A DNA stretch of 64,000 nucleotides from Calliopum simillimum (lineage: Eukaryota > Arthropoda > Insecta > Diptera > Lauxaniidae). The stretch spans positions 66,109,407 through 66,173,406 of the forward strand of contig OX638372.1 of assembly GCA_951812925.1 (NCBI GenBank). Reading direction: 5' to 3'. Position numbers and translations under genes: made by a program. Position 1 is the stretch's first letter; the number at the start of each line of letters is the position of its first letter. The notes under the pieces are model-generated. The model searched no databases and was not told where the DNA came from. It saw only the letters and a program-made list of their open reading frames with translations. Shown here one piece after another: positions 21,061 to 32,915 of this stretch.

Positions 21061-21419
21061 ATACATAAAAAGAGGCGAATAAAGATGCCGGTCCGCGAAA
21101 TTATATCACCGGTCCGTATATCGCACTGGCTTAAAGTGAGCGCAAATGGCTTGACTCTAATTTTCAAATGCCAAAGGACATGGGTGTCAGATGTTTGTAG
21201 AATAATCGTGAACGATTCTATTTTTCAACAGATGATCCAGTCAGTAGAAAAGATGTTGAAAAGTCGGATATTAGTGAAAAAGCTAGGATTGCTGAAAAAT
21301 GGATAATCTATATCTATAAAATGAAATGGTGTTCGTATGTAACTCATGCACGCGGAAACTAAACGGCCGATTTACATAAATTTTTTTTAAAATTTTTGTT
21401 ATGGTTTTTAGAAGGATCG

Positions 21420-21925
21420 TAAGGGGGTGAGATGCCGCTGAGGGAGACGGGGGTTGTACCCTTCATACAAAAAACAAAAAAATACAAAAAATGCTACTTA
21501 TGTCTCTAAACTTATACAAGCTATGATTATGAAAGTTGGTGAACTTATCTGCCATCAGCCATGCAAAATGTGAGGGGGCTTGAACGAGGGGACGTTGCAC
21601 CGTCCATTTTGAAAAAACACACAAAGTCCGATATCAGTGTACCTATATCAGCTATTATTATGAAACTTGGTACATGGATGTTCATTGCGTCTACTATTCA
21701 GCATGAAAAGCTTAAAAGGGGTTGAACGAAAGGGATTTGTACGGGGGTACAATAAAAATACTCGAAATGCTATAAGTTGATACATAAATATAATATATTA
21801 TATTCTATTCACCTTGAAGAACTTAAGGGGTTGGAAAAGAAGGACGACGGAGATGGATAGGACTTGGAACATATGTAAAGGGTATCGGGAATGGGCAAAC
21901 AAAGTCACTACCCAGCCAGCTAGTA
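21420..21925 (+). repeat. Short tandem repeat array, unit about 110-150 bp
   Basis: Three to four diverged units, each starting with a G-rich GGTTGNACGAGGGG-like box, then GTTGTACC, a poly-A rich part, ATCAGCTATTATTATGAAA-like words and TTGGTACATGG-like words (21,430; 21,590; 21,728; 21,840). It ends AAGTCACTACCCAGCCAGC then TAGTAA, reminiscent of the 3' tails of insect non-LTR elements. Origin unresolved. Confidence 0.55.
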
Positions 21926-21944
21926 ATGTTTAAAAAATAGAACT

Positions 21945-22585
21945 AGTAAGGTTACTACCTTTGGCCTGGCCAAAAATCAAATACCCAACACTGTAGTATT
22001 TTGAAAGTTTTGCCTATACGGGAAGTAGCACGCTCTCTTAATTGAATTCAATTAGTTTTTGCTCGGATCTTGCGTTCACTGTTTTTAGTGTCTGCGCGAA
22101 ATTTGGTTCGATTATCTCAAAAAAACGCTTTAAGTATAGCATTATGAAGCTTTTGTTTATATGGGTTGTGCCACGCCCTCTTGTCCGAGTTCACCTAGTA
22201 TTTGCTCAGAGCTTGTACTTACTATCCTTAGTATTTATGTGAACTTTGCTTGCTGTGTCGCAAATAATGCTAAATATGGCGTTTTGAATATATATTTCGT
22301 ATGGGAGGTAGGCGTATCCGTTGACCGATTTTACACATTTTTAATCCTACGAGCTAACTTTTACAACAAAGCCATTGTGTCAAATTTTATCAAATTATCT
22401 TCCTAAGTTTTTTCGTGAAAAATATTTCCACGGACAGATAGGCAGACGGACAAACATGCTATATCGACCCAAAAAGTGACGCTGATTAAAAATGTATATA
22501 CTTTTCTCTACGTGCTACGCCTCTTCCTTTGCGTTATAAACGTAAAAACAAAGACAATATACTCTGAGTTGAGTGTACAGTATAA
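21945..22585 (+). repeat. Dispersed repeat family A, near-complete copy
   Basis: Runs from TTTGGCCTGGCC to ACAGTATAAAAA. The internal duplication (GGGAAGTAGCACGC ... TTTTTGCTCGG at 22,020 and GGGTTGTGCCACGCCC ... TTTGCTCAGAG at 22,165) has a period of about 144 bp, as in the 17.9 kb copy. The PACAGATAGGCAGACGGAC-type tract has decayed. Short frames inside are not genes. Confidence 0.75.
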
Positions 22586-22675
22586 AAATATCGAAAATTT
22601 AGGAAAATAAAATGTGCCGTATTCGACATTGTAACATTGTGTTTAATTCTCTTGAGAAATTCAATACATTGACAA

Positions 22676-23481
22676 ATGGAACAGTCTCGATTTGCGAGTA
22701 GGTTTATCCCAACAAGCGTGAATCGATCGACTGATCAATGGTTTTGGCGACAAAGTACCATCCAAAAGCAGAGTGTTTGAGTTGTCAAAAGAGTCCAAGT
22801 ACGGACGATCTTTATTTTAAGACGACTCACCCGCAGTTCGTTCAAAAACAGTTGTTGTGCCAGAAAAGATCGATGCTGTGCGAAATTAAATCAAAGAAGA
22901 TCGTCATGTGATTTGTCAAGAAATCGAGGCAGGTCTAGGCATAAATTAGTATGACCAGCAAATAAACAATCTTGCAATCGTCGGGATGTACTTCCAAAAA
23001 CGTATGCAACATTGTAATAGATTATGAATCTTGGATTTTTTCGTATGAACCTGAAACGGGAAACCAATCGACTGTTAGAGTCTTCGATTCACAGAATATC
23101 CAAAGAAATTTGTGTGAGTTCACGAAAACCGGCCATGTGGTTACTGTTGCTCTTGAAAACCAAAGACTTGTTTGCTTGAAGTTTTCGATAATTTGAAAGA
23201 AATCAACCCAAAACGACAATGTGAGTTGTCATATATCGGCTGAAATAAGCTCAACAGATCGCTTTACAGCCCCAAATTGGCACCCAACGGCTTCTTTTTG
23301 TCTCCAAGAATAAAAGATCAGATGCGTGCACAACGATTTGTGGTACATCAGCCGAAGAAGCGGTTGAGGTGTTTAAAACTCATGTTTTAAAGCTATTATC
23401 GAAGTGCTTTGACCAATGGTTTGATCACAAAACGTCTGAAGAATCCTACCAAAAAAAATTGCATACTTTTCAAATGTCATA
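22676..23481 (+). pseudogene. mariner (DD34D-type) transposase, heavily decayed
   Basis: Pieces in order: MEQSRFASRFIPTSVNRST, VVVPEKIDAVRN, DYESWIFSYEPETGNQSTV (family: GDESW), FTKTGHVVTVALENQR, YSPKLAPNGFFLSP (family: YSPDLAPNDFFLF) and MRAQRFVVHQP, with KCFDQWF near the end. Both visible catalytic aspartates are altered (GDE to DYE; APND to APNG), the central DNA..H region is deleted, and stops and frameshifts are frequent. A mariner of the mauritiana-like assemblage by motif; the subfamily is uncertain. TIRs not found. Confidence 0.7.
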
Positions 23482-24230
23482 AAATTTGCATCAGTGAGCA
23501 CTAATGATACCATATTCCTGAAACTTGAAACTTATTTTATCAATTGCTATTTTTTGCGATTTTTGAGAAATATAATTTTTTATGAAGAACTCCTAACGGA
23601 TAACAGTTATGTTTCTAAAAACTGTTCTCTTGTAACCTTTTTTGGCAGTTATTTTTTTTCATAAAACCATCATAGTTTATTGAAAAGCTTTTTACCTTGA
23701 AAATGACTCAAATTACCCATAGTGCGTTAACGTCGGTAGTAATTATTTTTCATAACATTAAGAACAAATATAAGTTAATCATTGTCATTTAAATTGAAAG
23801 CGTATTGTGTTTACTTAAGTTAACACTAAAAGAGCTCCATAAACCCCCTTCTCCTCTATAGTTCGCCTGACACTTGAGTTTATTTTGAAGAAAACGAAAA
23901 CAATAAAAATAAAACTCATCTTCCAAAATATTGACAGTCCAAAAAGAAGATAACAAACATTTTTGTGTTTTCTTCTTCACTTCTGCCCTACGTTTTTATG
24001 GCAAAAACAAATGGGGAGCAACAAATTGCACATTTTACAACGATGGGGGGAAAATAGCAGCAGGAGCAACAACACTGCCATTGAATACAAAATAGAAAAC
24101 TTTGAAAAAGCTACTCGTAGTCTTGTACTTAAAAAATTTGACCCGACCTTCGCTGACACATTGGCTGTGACTGTGAGAAGATTTTTGGGATGCTGCGCTG
24201 AGTTGCCTGCCTGCAGTAAAAATGCCGCAC

Positions 24231-24267
24231 GTCCTCGTCGTCGTCGTCGTCGTCGTCGTCATCGTCA
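24231..24267 (+). repeat. CGT trinucleotide microsatellite
   Basis: About ten CGT units with one interruption. They make an Arg or Asp/Thr run in short open frames on both strands. Confidence 0.85.
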
Positions 24268-24618
24268 TTTTATCATGGAAGCACATTAACTGAAAAGAAA
24301 AACCCCTCAACTAGTTTCCCCCATAATATGCTCATAGGTCCTTTTGACGATTTACTGCAGCGCTGTAGGCAACATTGCAGGCTCATAGCGGAATATGGAT
24401 CAATACGGTTGGTCTATGGGTAAGTACGTTTGTATGAAATGTCAAAGCAACATGTGCCATGTCGATTTCGAAGCGCTCATTCAATTCCAAAATTGACAGG
24501 CAACCTAATTTGGCAAGCATGATGAGAGTCTGTTTACATAGGAAGGTTAATTAAATCCTATGGTCAGGGAAAACGCTTATTCGTATGAAATTGTGGTTGT
24601 TTTCTCGAACTTTATGCC

Positions 24619-24665
24619 ATGATGGATGGATGGATTGATGAATGGAAGGATGGCTGGATTGATGA
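24619..24665 (+). repeat. ATGG/ATTG degenerate tetranucleotide repeat
   Basis: ATGGATGGATGG passes into GATTGATGAATGGAAGGATGG; period 4. Confidence 0.8.
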
Positions 24666-25351
24666 AATGTTACAAAACTCACACATAAACATATTAAAGA
24701 GGATAAACAAAATATTGATTGTAACAGGATATTGATTCTTTCAAATGAATGCTGAGTCAGAATTTATATGATGTCAGTGAGTCATTCGGGCATAAAATGA
24801 TGATTCATTCAATTTATTCATTGAGATTAAAGTGTAATAAAGTTCGTATACGCGTGTGTATATGTGTATATGGATGTGCTTATGTGTATACTCAATGAGA
24901 TGATGTTAAGGATGTTTGAAGTGCAAAGGTTGCTTTATTCCTTAGGATTCTTTTGAATGTAACAAGGATATCATTTAGACTTTTGCTGCAAAAGATTGAT
25001 GTAATCACAGCCTTGAAATATGTGATGCAATCAAAATTATGTAATAGTTTCAATCTTTTCAGTCCTTTTAATTTTAACCCTTTCAATATTGTCGAGACGT
25101 ATTTATTCAATTGAGTGTTTGTTCTCCGTTAACTAATACTGTTATTCACATCTATTGCTACATAATTTCATCCCATCAGTTTTTAATATTTAATGTGATA
25201 ATTTACGTATGTTTTGGTTTCAATATTTATTAAACTCGTGTTTTATAATTTTTGCTATCCTGTTTGATAATTTTTACTATGCTAATATTGAAATATTTCC
25301 TTCTTAGCAACTTCGAGATTTTTATAAAATTTTTAGGCAGTTTTTCGCAAG

Positions 25352-25374
25352 TATTGTCCCAGAAAAAATTTGCA
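25352..25374 (+). repeat. Solo TIR-like motif of the 17.8 kb transposon family
   Basis: TATTGTCCCAGAAAAAATTT closely matches the CTGTCCCAGAAAAATTTGA end at 17,781. No matching opposite end was identified nearby. Confidence 0.45.
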
Positions 25375-26074
25375 CTTTGTTTTTCATCAATAAAAAAATA
25401 CCCAATGAACAATTACTTTATTTTTTGTTGTATAAATGAGTTGTATAAAAAATATAAATAAATCTAAAACTGTTAAAAATTATGTATTTTTATTAAAAGT
25501 ACCTGGAGACCGATCCCTGCTCGGTCAACAATCTAATCTTATTATTTTAGTTGATGATATTATTCATAGCTACTTTTTGTGATGGAATTCGTACCTTTTC
25601 ACCTCCAATGTTCATGCTTTCAAAATGATAAATTAACCGATGAGAATAATAATAAGAAAATATTTGGAAAGTGTGGAATGGTATAAAAAAATATCAAAAA
25701 ATTAAATAAATGGGATATGGCAGGCATCCAAAATATTTCGTCTATTGTATTGGGGCTGAAATATCATATCTTCAAAAGATCTTACCTCGGAAAGTAAAAT
25801 ACCTATTGGAAAAGTTTTGATAAGGAAGAGTGTGGCTATTCAACGCCATTAATAAAAAAGGTTTTCACCTTTTCTTGTAGACACGCAGTTAAGACTGAAC
25901 ACAGCGTTTTCTTCAACTTCAAGCAAAGATATTTCAAAACCCTGCAGGCATAATGACAGTTTTGCTGATGAAGACGGATTCAGCGTCAAAAAGTACATAA
26001 GACTGCATATTAAAAATAAGAAGTTCATTCCATTCTTTTTTTGTGCCTGAGTTACTACTATAACTAAAATTTTT

Positions 26075-27665
26075 ATTTTGGTAAAAAGTGGTCGTGGCAA
26101 TTGTTGAACGAATCCCACTTTTCGTTATGCTTAAGATACTCATGATCCAGATCCGCATACCAAATTTCATCAAAATACGTTGTAGCATTTGCGAGAAATA
26201 GCATTTTATTTGTTTTACTTGTATGGGAGGTTCCACGCGCACCGGCGATATATTACCCATTTTCAGGTCGTAGGTGCCTAATAAAAAGGAGACTCCCTCC
26301 AGTTAAATTTACGAAGATTGCTTTAGTATTTTTTTTTTGTACCGTATTATATTTTTGTAGGCGGTGCCACGCCTTTCAGTGAGTTTTTCCAATAAAACGG
26401 CATATCGCATATTATTCCTTGTTTTTAAGGGTAACATCTCTTAAATTTTTATTAAAAGTAATGGAGTCGTTTTCGAATAATATCGAATCAAAATTTTGAA
26501 TGGTTAAAAAGTGGGCCTGGCACTTTCTCGGTATCACCCACTTTTGTTTATATAAAAGGCATTTGCCAGCAATAGCTGTGTACCAAATTCCATCAAAATA
26601 TGTTGTACCATTTGCGTGAGATAACATTTAACGTGTTTTACTTGTATGGGAGATTCCACGCCCATAGGCGATATTTTCTCTACTTTCAGTTCGTAATGGT
26701 GCCTAATAGCAAGTAGACTACCTTACGTTAAATTCAGAAAGATTGCTTTAGTAGTTTTCTTTTTAAAGCGTATTATATTTCTGTGGGCGGTGCCACGCCC
26801 TTCATCGAGTTTTTCCAATATAACAGCATATCACATATTAACACTTGTTTTCAAGGGTACAATCTCTTAAATTTTCATTAAAATTGTTGGAGTCGTTTTC
26901 GAGTAATATTAAATCAAAATTTTCAACGGCTTAAAAGGGGGCGTGGTACTTCTTCGATACCGCCCACTTTTCGGTTATTATAAGGCATTAATAAGCAGTA
27001 CCTACATACCAAATTTCATTAAAATATCTTGTAACATTTGCGAAAAATAGCATTTAACGTATTTGGCTTGTATGGGAGGTTCCACGCGCAATGGCAATAT
27101 TTCGCCCACTTTCAGAACAGAGATGCCTTTTTGCAATTACGCACCTCACAGTTAATTTCAGAATGTTTGCTTTATTAGTTTTCTTTTTATACCGTTTTAT
27201 ATTTTTGTGGGCGGTGCCACGCCCTTCAACGAGTTTTCCCAATATAACGGCATATCACATATTAATCCTTGTTTGCAGAGGTAACATCTCCTAAATTTTC
27301 ATCAAAATTGTTGGAGTCGTTTTCGAGTAATATTGAATCAAAATTTTCAAGGGCTGAAAAGTGGGCGTGGCACTTCTTCGATCCAGTTCACTTTTTGTCC
27401 GTTACGAGGTATTATTAACCCGTACCCGCTCAACAAATTTCATCCAAATGCCTTGTATGATTTGCGAGTTATTACTAAATCAAATTTAAAATTTAAGGCT
27501 GTGCCACGCCCTCTGGTGAGCATTTACAAAGTTCAAACCTAGCTCATTCTTCATTGTAAGCTAATATCTAACACTAGTCCAAGTTTCATTAAAATCGCTG
27601 TAGCCGTTTTCGAGAAAAAATATTGGCACAGAAATAAGTACAAAGAAACAAACAAACATACAATT
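26075..27665 (+). repeat. Tandem array, unit about 424 bp, with LINE/Helitron-like 3' tail
   Basis: TTGTATGGGAGGTTCCACG recurs at 26,220, 26,643 and 27,069 (spacings 423 and 426 bp). GCGGTGCCACGCC recurs at about 26,359, 26,787, 27,210 and 27,500. Other shared boxes are CAAAATTGTTGGAGTCGTTTT, CGAGTAATATTGAATC and ACCAAATTTCATCAAAATA. About 3.7 units. The array ends TTTCATTAAAATCGCTGTAGC plus GTTTTCGAGAAA, then ACAAACAAACATAC, a tail style common in insect mobile elements. Short frames inside are not genes. Confidence 0.8.
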
Positions 27666-27944
27666 TTATCTCGTATAAGAAGAGAAGATATTTTACTTTT
27701 TTCTCAAGGCTTTTCATTCAGATTTGTACAGTTGTTTCGTCGACTGTACCGTACGACCTTCTCCACTTGTTTCTGAAATATTGAATTTTTTTTTGCAGTA
27801 TTTTTACTCCTTAAAAGATCCAACTTTATAAGAGCCCAGTAGCTTGCAAAATATCGAAGCTCTGAGCAGTTAAGTGCAAAAAATGTTTTTCAAGGCACTT
27901 GTCAATATAAAATTTCCAATTAATTGTGCCCGGTGTTACAAAAA

Positions 27945-28262
27945 AAAGAAAAACTGCTTCTCAGACCACGCTGTACCTGCCTCTCTACCGTAAAGGTAAA
28001 AAATTCGTGCTCCAGTTGCTATTTGAAATATGTCTTAACGAGTGTTTCATCGCCCATTATACTATAGTCAAATTAAGTCAGGAAGCCTTCATATTACGAT
28101 CCAGCTCACTTTTGAGCCACCAGCTGGTTTCCATCGGAATGATCTTGTACTTTTGGAACTCTGTTGGCTTTTAGCTTACTTTTCTTCTTTAGTCTTTGTA
28201 TAGTAGATTTCAAGGTACCTGATTTAAAGAAATATCTCATACTGAGGTGTTGGAATTTAGCT
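27945..28262 (-). pseudogene. Tc1/mariner-type transposase fragment (same family as 18.7 kb)
   Basis: The minus strand reads LKSTIQRLKKKSKLKANRVP, KVQDHSDGNQL, parallel to STIQRLKKK / KLKTNR / DRTDENQL of the 18.7-kb copy. Past it the nucleotide match continues (AGGCTTCCTGACTTAATTTGA versus AGGTTTCCTGACTAAATTTGA; GAGAGGCAGGTACAG versus GAGAGGCAGATGCAG). It abuts the 3' end of the minus-strand LINE and is truncated, with stops. The reading frame seems to run on into the LINE only because both lie on the same strand. Confidence 0.65.
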
Positions 28263-28309
28263 TGAAGAGTGGTTTCACCTTTTTCACCAACGTCTAAGCA
28301 AGGTTTTTT

Positions 28310-31233
28310 GTATGTAAATACGTATTCTCCTTTAACTCCTTGGAAGAGCATAGGGCCAATATGAAACGTCTCCATTTGTTGCGATCCCTTGTGATACCTT
28401 TTATCTCTTGCCACGACTTTCCCGATTCTTGGGTTTCTTTTTCCAGCGACCTTTTACAGTTGGTGTTGGGTCTACCACGTTCTTTACTGAATTGTATGTA
28501 GATTCCACTCAAGAGCGTGGCAACAGACTTTGCTGTGTGGTTTCTGGAGAGTATGATCAATCCATCTCAACATCCGCAGCTTGACCCCTTTTGCTACACA
28601 CAAAAAATAGAACATAAAAAATTCATTGAATTTGAGCCGAGAACAGTATTCATTAACTATATGAATCATTTTATTGAAATTTAAGAACTTTACATAAAAT
28701 AAAAGAACGAAATTCATAAATTTTTTTTTTTTATTTTCCAATATAAAAAAATTTACGAATTTCGTTCTTATATTTTATGAAAAGTTCTAAAATTTCAATA
28801 AAATGATTCATATAGTTAATGAATACTGTTCTCGGCTCAAATTCGATGAATTTTTCATTAATATTATGTTGTTTTTTTTTTTTGTGTGTAAAGCCCTCTG
28901 ATTGTATTTTTGATACAGCTCGGCGTTTGATATAGTCAGAGGAAACCAAACCTTTAGTATACGCCTTAAGCATTTGTTGACGAATATTTGCAGCTTTTTC
29001 GTTAATTGTTCAGTAACAAGCCATGTTTCGCACCCATATAGCAAAACCGATTTCACATTCGAATCAAAAATGCGCACTCTCGTTTTGGTGGATATAACGG
29101 AAAAAGACCATATTTTGTTCAGTTGAGCAAACGCACCTTTCGCTTTTGCTATTCTTGAGTTGATATCCTCTTTTGCCCCACCATCCGTGGAGATAATGCT
29201 GCCTAAATACGTGAAGCTATCGACGTTTTCGATGTCATCACTGCCAGTTCTAAACGTGATGTCATTTCTGTTTGCGTTCAGCTTTTGTGATTCTAAGACA
29301 AGGTCTTTGCTTTGCATATTTGAGTGTTTGGACGATAAGAGGCAGATGTCGTCATCGTAGTCGAGATCTTCTTGATGTTCGGTAAAGTTCCATTAGATAC
29401 CCTTTTTGGCTTTATTAAGAGCTTTATCTAGGGTATAGTCAAGAACAATAAGGAAGAGAGATGGTGATAGTAAACAGCCCTGCCGGACGTCTGAATTAGT
29501 GGTGAATGTCGGTGACAAAAATCCGATGTCTAACACACCGCACTATATTTATGGCCTTTGCGGCAAAACCTCTTCGCTGCAGTGAAATCCTAATGTTTTC
29601 TCGGAAGACACTGTCAAAGGCAGTGCTGTAGTCTATGAAGACAAGTTAAAGCGCAGCACGCCATTCGCATGATTGTTCGACAATTATTCTGAGGGTGTTG
29701 ATTTGGTCCACGAATGATTGGTGTGGATTCTGGTAAACGTGGTCGTGCAAAGTCGTTATACATTCTTCTTTTGTTTTGTCTGCACGATCGCGTGACTTCC
29801 TTCTTTTCCGCTCTAGTTTTAGCGTCATCTCTTAGTTTTTTCGAGCTTCTTCTTTTTTCAAGAGGACACCTCGTTTCCTCGCTCATCCACGCCTTCTTGT
29901 TAGAGGGACAGAACCCAAGTATTTTGTCACTGGAGCTTAAGAAATCAGCCTTAGCAGCACTTCATGATGTTTCAATGCTTTCATCACAATCGACCGTGGC
30001 TTTTTTAAGATCTTTAACGAAAGACCTGCGGATCTTGTCGTTCTTAAGCTTAAGACCATCGAATTTTTTTGCCTCAGATTCTTTACACGTTTAATAGCGG
30101 CTAGTTTTAGTCAAATGACCGCGACGAGAAGATGGTGATCGGAGCCTATGTCAGCGGTCCTCTTTACTCTTACGTTCAGAAAACTCCCTCTCCATTTTCT
30201 GCTTATGCAGAAGTGGTCGATTTGGTTTTCAGTGATGTTGTCTGGAGACACCCAAGTAGCTTTATAGCATGTTATGTGTAGGAATAGCGTACCTCTAACG
30301 ACAAGACTGGTTGTATTGCAGGCGTCAATGAGAAGCTCTCTATTGTCGTTTCTCGCACCCAAACCATGTCTTCCAATCATGTGCTCAAGGTTAAGGTTTT
30401 TTGAGCCAACTTTGGCATTCAAATCATCCATAACCATTATGATGTCGTTCTTGTGAGCACTATTTATTGCTGCAGCGAGCTAACTGTAGAATTCATCTTT
30501 GGTTTCTCTTTCTGCCAACTCGGTGGGCGCGTATGCTTGGAAGATGGTAATATTTCTTGCGGGCGTTCGAAAACTGCACCAAATGAGCCTTCCCTGTGGA
30601 CGTCATTTTGTGCTCTTCCAGAGTGTACAAATTTTTCGCCGTCGGGAAGTATAAACATATTAAATTTCTGGAGTTTCCTTACGGCTTGATGTACTTTGCC
30701 TGGATCATTATGAGTTCGGACATTCCAAGAGCCGATGCGTGCTGGAGTGGTCATCGAAAGGATTTAAAAATGTTGACGAACCATATTGGTTCCGATTATA
30801 GGAGAATCATTCCTAACTATGCATGTTTCTTGCACCTCCAAGTCCGATGTGCATGCTGCTGAGGCAGGTGGATTAACCACATTCTTGTGGGTACCACTTG
30901 GAGAGTTACTTTTCATCGTTTTTCGATCCATGCTTCACGCAACAAGTTATAAGCTTAAGGCTGTATCTGGCAAACGCTGCAACTAAGAACAGTGGTCAAA
31001 TTTACTTTCAATTTCAGCCGCCCACTCTGGGTCAGACGCTTCAGGATTTCGACAAAATGCTTATTTTAAGGCGGCATCGACTCGCTTGTCAGTGCCAGTT
31101 ACGGGCATTGTGGGTTTTTCTTTCGAGGCGCAACGCTGTGCAATGCTACGCTCTGGCTGGTCATCTGCTATTTAGTCACTTCTTACGACAGGCATGTTTT
31201 CCTCGGGCATATTCTGACCCCTTACCCGTATAA
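28310..31233 (-). pseudogene. RTE-like non-LTR retrotransposon, one decayed copy (APE + RT)
   Basis: Order on the minus strand: a 5' region containing ATGCCTGTCGTAAGAAGTGA (about 31,190); endonuclease start MTTPARIGSWNVRTH (30,754); DLNAKVGS, WVSPDNITENQIDHFCISRK and ADIGSDHHLL (30,437-30,111); an RT entry motif VDQINTLRIIVEQS near 29,700; SDVRQGCLLSPSLFLIVLD (about 29,470); LDYDDDICLLSS (about 29,350), the place of the YADD catalytic box; then TYLGSIISTDGG, SVLLYGCETWLVTEQL and SWQEI..RDRNKWRRFI. Numerous frameshifts. The arrangement and motifs fit the RTE group; clade by memory. A 292-bp MITE splits it at 28,597-28,888. Confidence 0.8.
28597..28888. mobile_element. 292-bp palindromic MITE inserted at TA in the LINE
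   Basis: CACACAAAAAA at the left end is inverted as TTTTTTGTGTG at the right, with TA just outside both ends (28,595-28,596 and 28,889-28,890). Inner arms are almost exact inverses: TTTGAGCCGAGAACAGTATT at 28,631 and AATACTGTTCTCGGCTCAAA at 28,821, plus GAACGAAATTC and its inverse. Removing the insert and one TA rejoins the LINE sequence ...CCTTTTGC-TA-AAGCCCTCTG. A non-autonomous element, Tc1/mariner-type by target. Confidence 0.85.
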
Positions 31234-32759
31234 TGTAAGTACTTAAATGTATAATGTAAGTAAAATACATGTTTGTTGCAACTAGTAAATTTTGCATTAA
31301 AATTGCGTTTGTTAACTCAAATTTGACTATGAAAATATCGAAATTACCAATGCATAACTGCAATAATAATATGCATCCTTTACATTTAAATATTTATTAT
31401 CTTTTCTGGAATATTTCTTCAAGCTATAAACTAGTATACAATTTACTTTATATATTTGCATATTTTTTTTTTTTTTTTTTGTTATATTACTTTCTTGTAC
31501 TTTTGAGTTTGTTGCTTCTGTGTTTTGCTTCCGCTCTTGAAAACTGTCCAAACATCTTTCAAGTTTGTTACATATCCGTAGCCAAATAGCAATGTAGCAA
31601 GAAGTAGAACATTCATATATCCATACTATATGGACTGCGGTGCGCTGTTATCCTTGGAACTTTTCTCAATTCAAAATTTCACATTACACTTTTTCCCATT
31701 CCATTCCACCCCATACCATACCATAATGCATGTAACATATTTCTGTTCATAGTGGGTAAACATGTGACATTATTTCAATGATTTGAAATATCACAGGGTC
31801 AACAAAACCAATCCAATAGCAAAGGCCAACATACGTGTGGAGTAAAATGACAGAATTGGATTCTCTTTCTTCAGAACTAAAAGGAAATGCATTCGTAAAT
31901 GGACGCATTGAAATTAAAATTGCCAATTTCGTTGTAAATTGAAAACATTTAAGAAGTTATTTTGTTTTTTGTTGTGGATTGAGTATTGTGAACTTTTGAA
32001 AGTGAAGCGAAAGTTGAACGCACAAGCTGTAAGGACTAATCTTTCATTCAATTTATATTTATATAAGCACCATGAATAACATTACATTACAAATTTTTAA
32101 AAATCATAAACTCCAAGACTTCAAAAGAATAAGTATAACTTTGTGATTAGTAAAACAAAGAAAAAAAAGTTTGGCCTCTTATCCTTTAGAGAAAGCAATT
32201 TTTTAAATTCTTGGATACATAACTTCTCTACTAAGTTAAATTAAACCTTAAATTTTTGGAATTTAGAAGGATTTTTCACCTTATGGTATTTTTGATTAAA
32301 GCACCCAAATCTACTGATCTTTTCAGGATCTTTTCATCTCTTCTCCTAATTGAACCTACATTGAGGGTCAATTTTGGTCCAAAAAAGAACAGGAACAATA
32401 TCGATTGAGGAAAATTAATAAAGTTATTTATTACTTTACACCTGTGTTCAAATATGTCGGGGACAGTGGGGAGTTTTGAACCGCGAAGATTTGTGAGGCA
32501 CTGCCATAGTTGTCACTTTGTAGTGCTTTTGATAGCTCTGACCTACTCTCAACATTTTTTCACTTAATATGTCAGTTTTGTTTAACCACTCTTGCCGATA
32601 GCACAGTTTTTTCGTATCTCTCCAGACAGCGTGTTCAACATTTTGTTCGAAAAATTTTTTTTAGTATTCGTGGCATTTTCATAAACATTTTCAAGCAAAT
32701 CGAAAAGGTGATTACACACAAAATAATCACCAATGATTAGGCTATCGACGTTCAAAAGG
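31234..32759. other. No gene supported
   Basis: Direct repeat TATAATGTAAGTA at 31,230 and 31,251. Poly-T near 31,465. The minus strand of 32,500-32,670 reads FEQNVEHAVWRDTKKL and AVPHKSSRFKTPH, protein-like but unrecognised; it might belong to the pogo remnant that follows or be chance. Confidence 0.4.
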
Positions 32760-32915
32760 ACTTATGCAAAAACATTCGATGTCTTACTGACGTGGTTTTT
32801 TGGCAATTTTAAAATAGTAGCAAATGGAGAGAGATAAAACACATCAAGTGGGGAGATGTAAAGCAGGACAATTATGACAGATGTCAACCTGAAATTGTAT
32901 TTTACATGCGTATTA

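Larger units (their letters stand above)
23482..26074. other. 2.6 kb without a supported gene
   Basis: Contains microsatellites at 24,231 and 24,619 and a solo TIR-like motif at 25,352. 23,960-24,560 is more GC-balanced and unique-looking. A plus-strand frame through the CGT run (Arg-rich) is repeat-driven. Nothing else is recognised. Confidence 0.5.

Noticed and set aside
20732..21167. Minus-strand frames opposite the 20.7-kb transposase remnant
   Set aside because: Shadow frames; the plus strand matches the DD41D-like transposase order.
23963..24310. Overlapping frames with an Arg-rich tail (plus) and a Thr-rich run (minus)
   Set aside because: Both are products of the CGT microsatellite; no conserved motif on either strand.
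29160..30986. Plus-strand frames over the RTE-like LINE, including one of 126 codons
   Set aside because: All are antisense to the LINE, whose endonuclease and RT motifs are on the minus strand.
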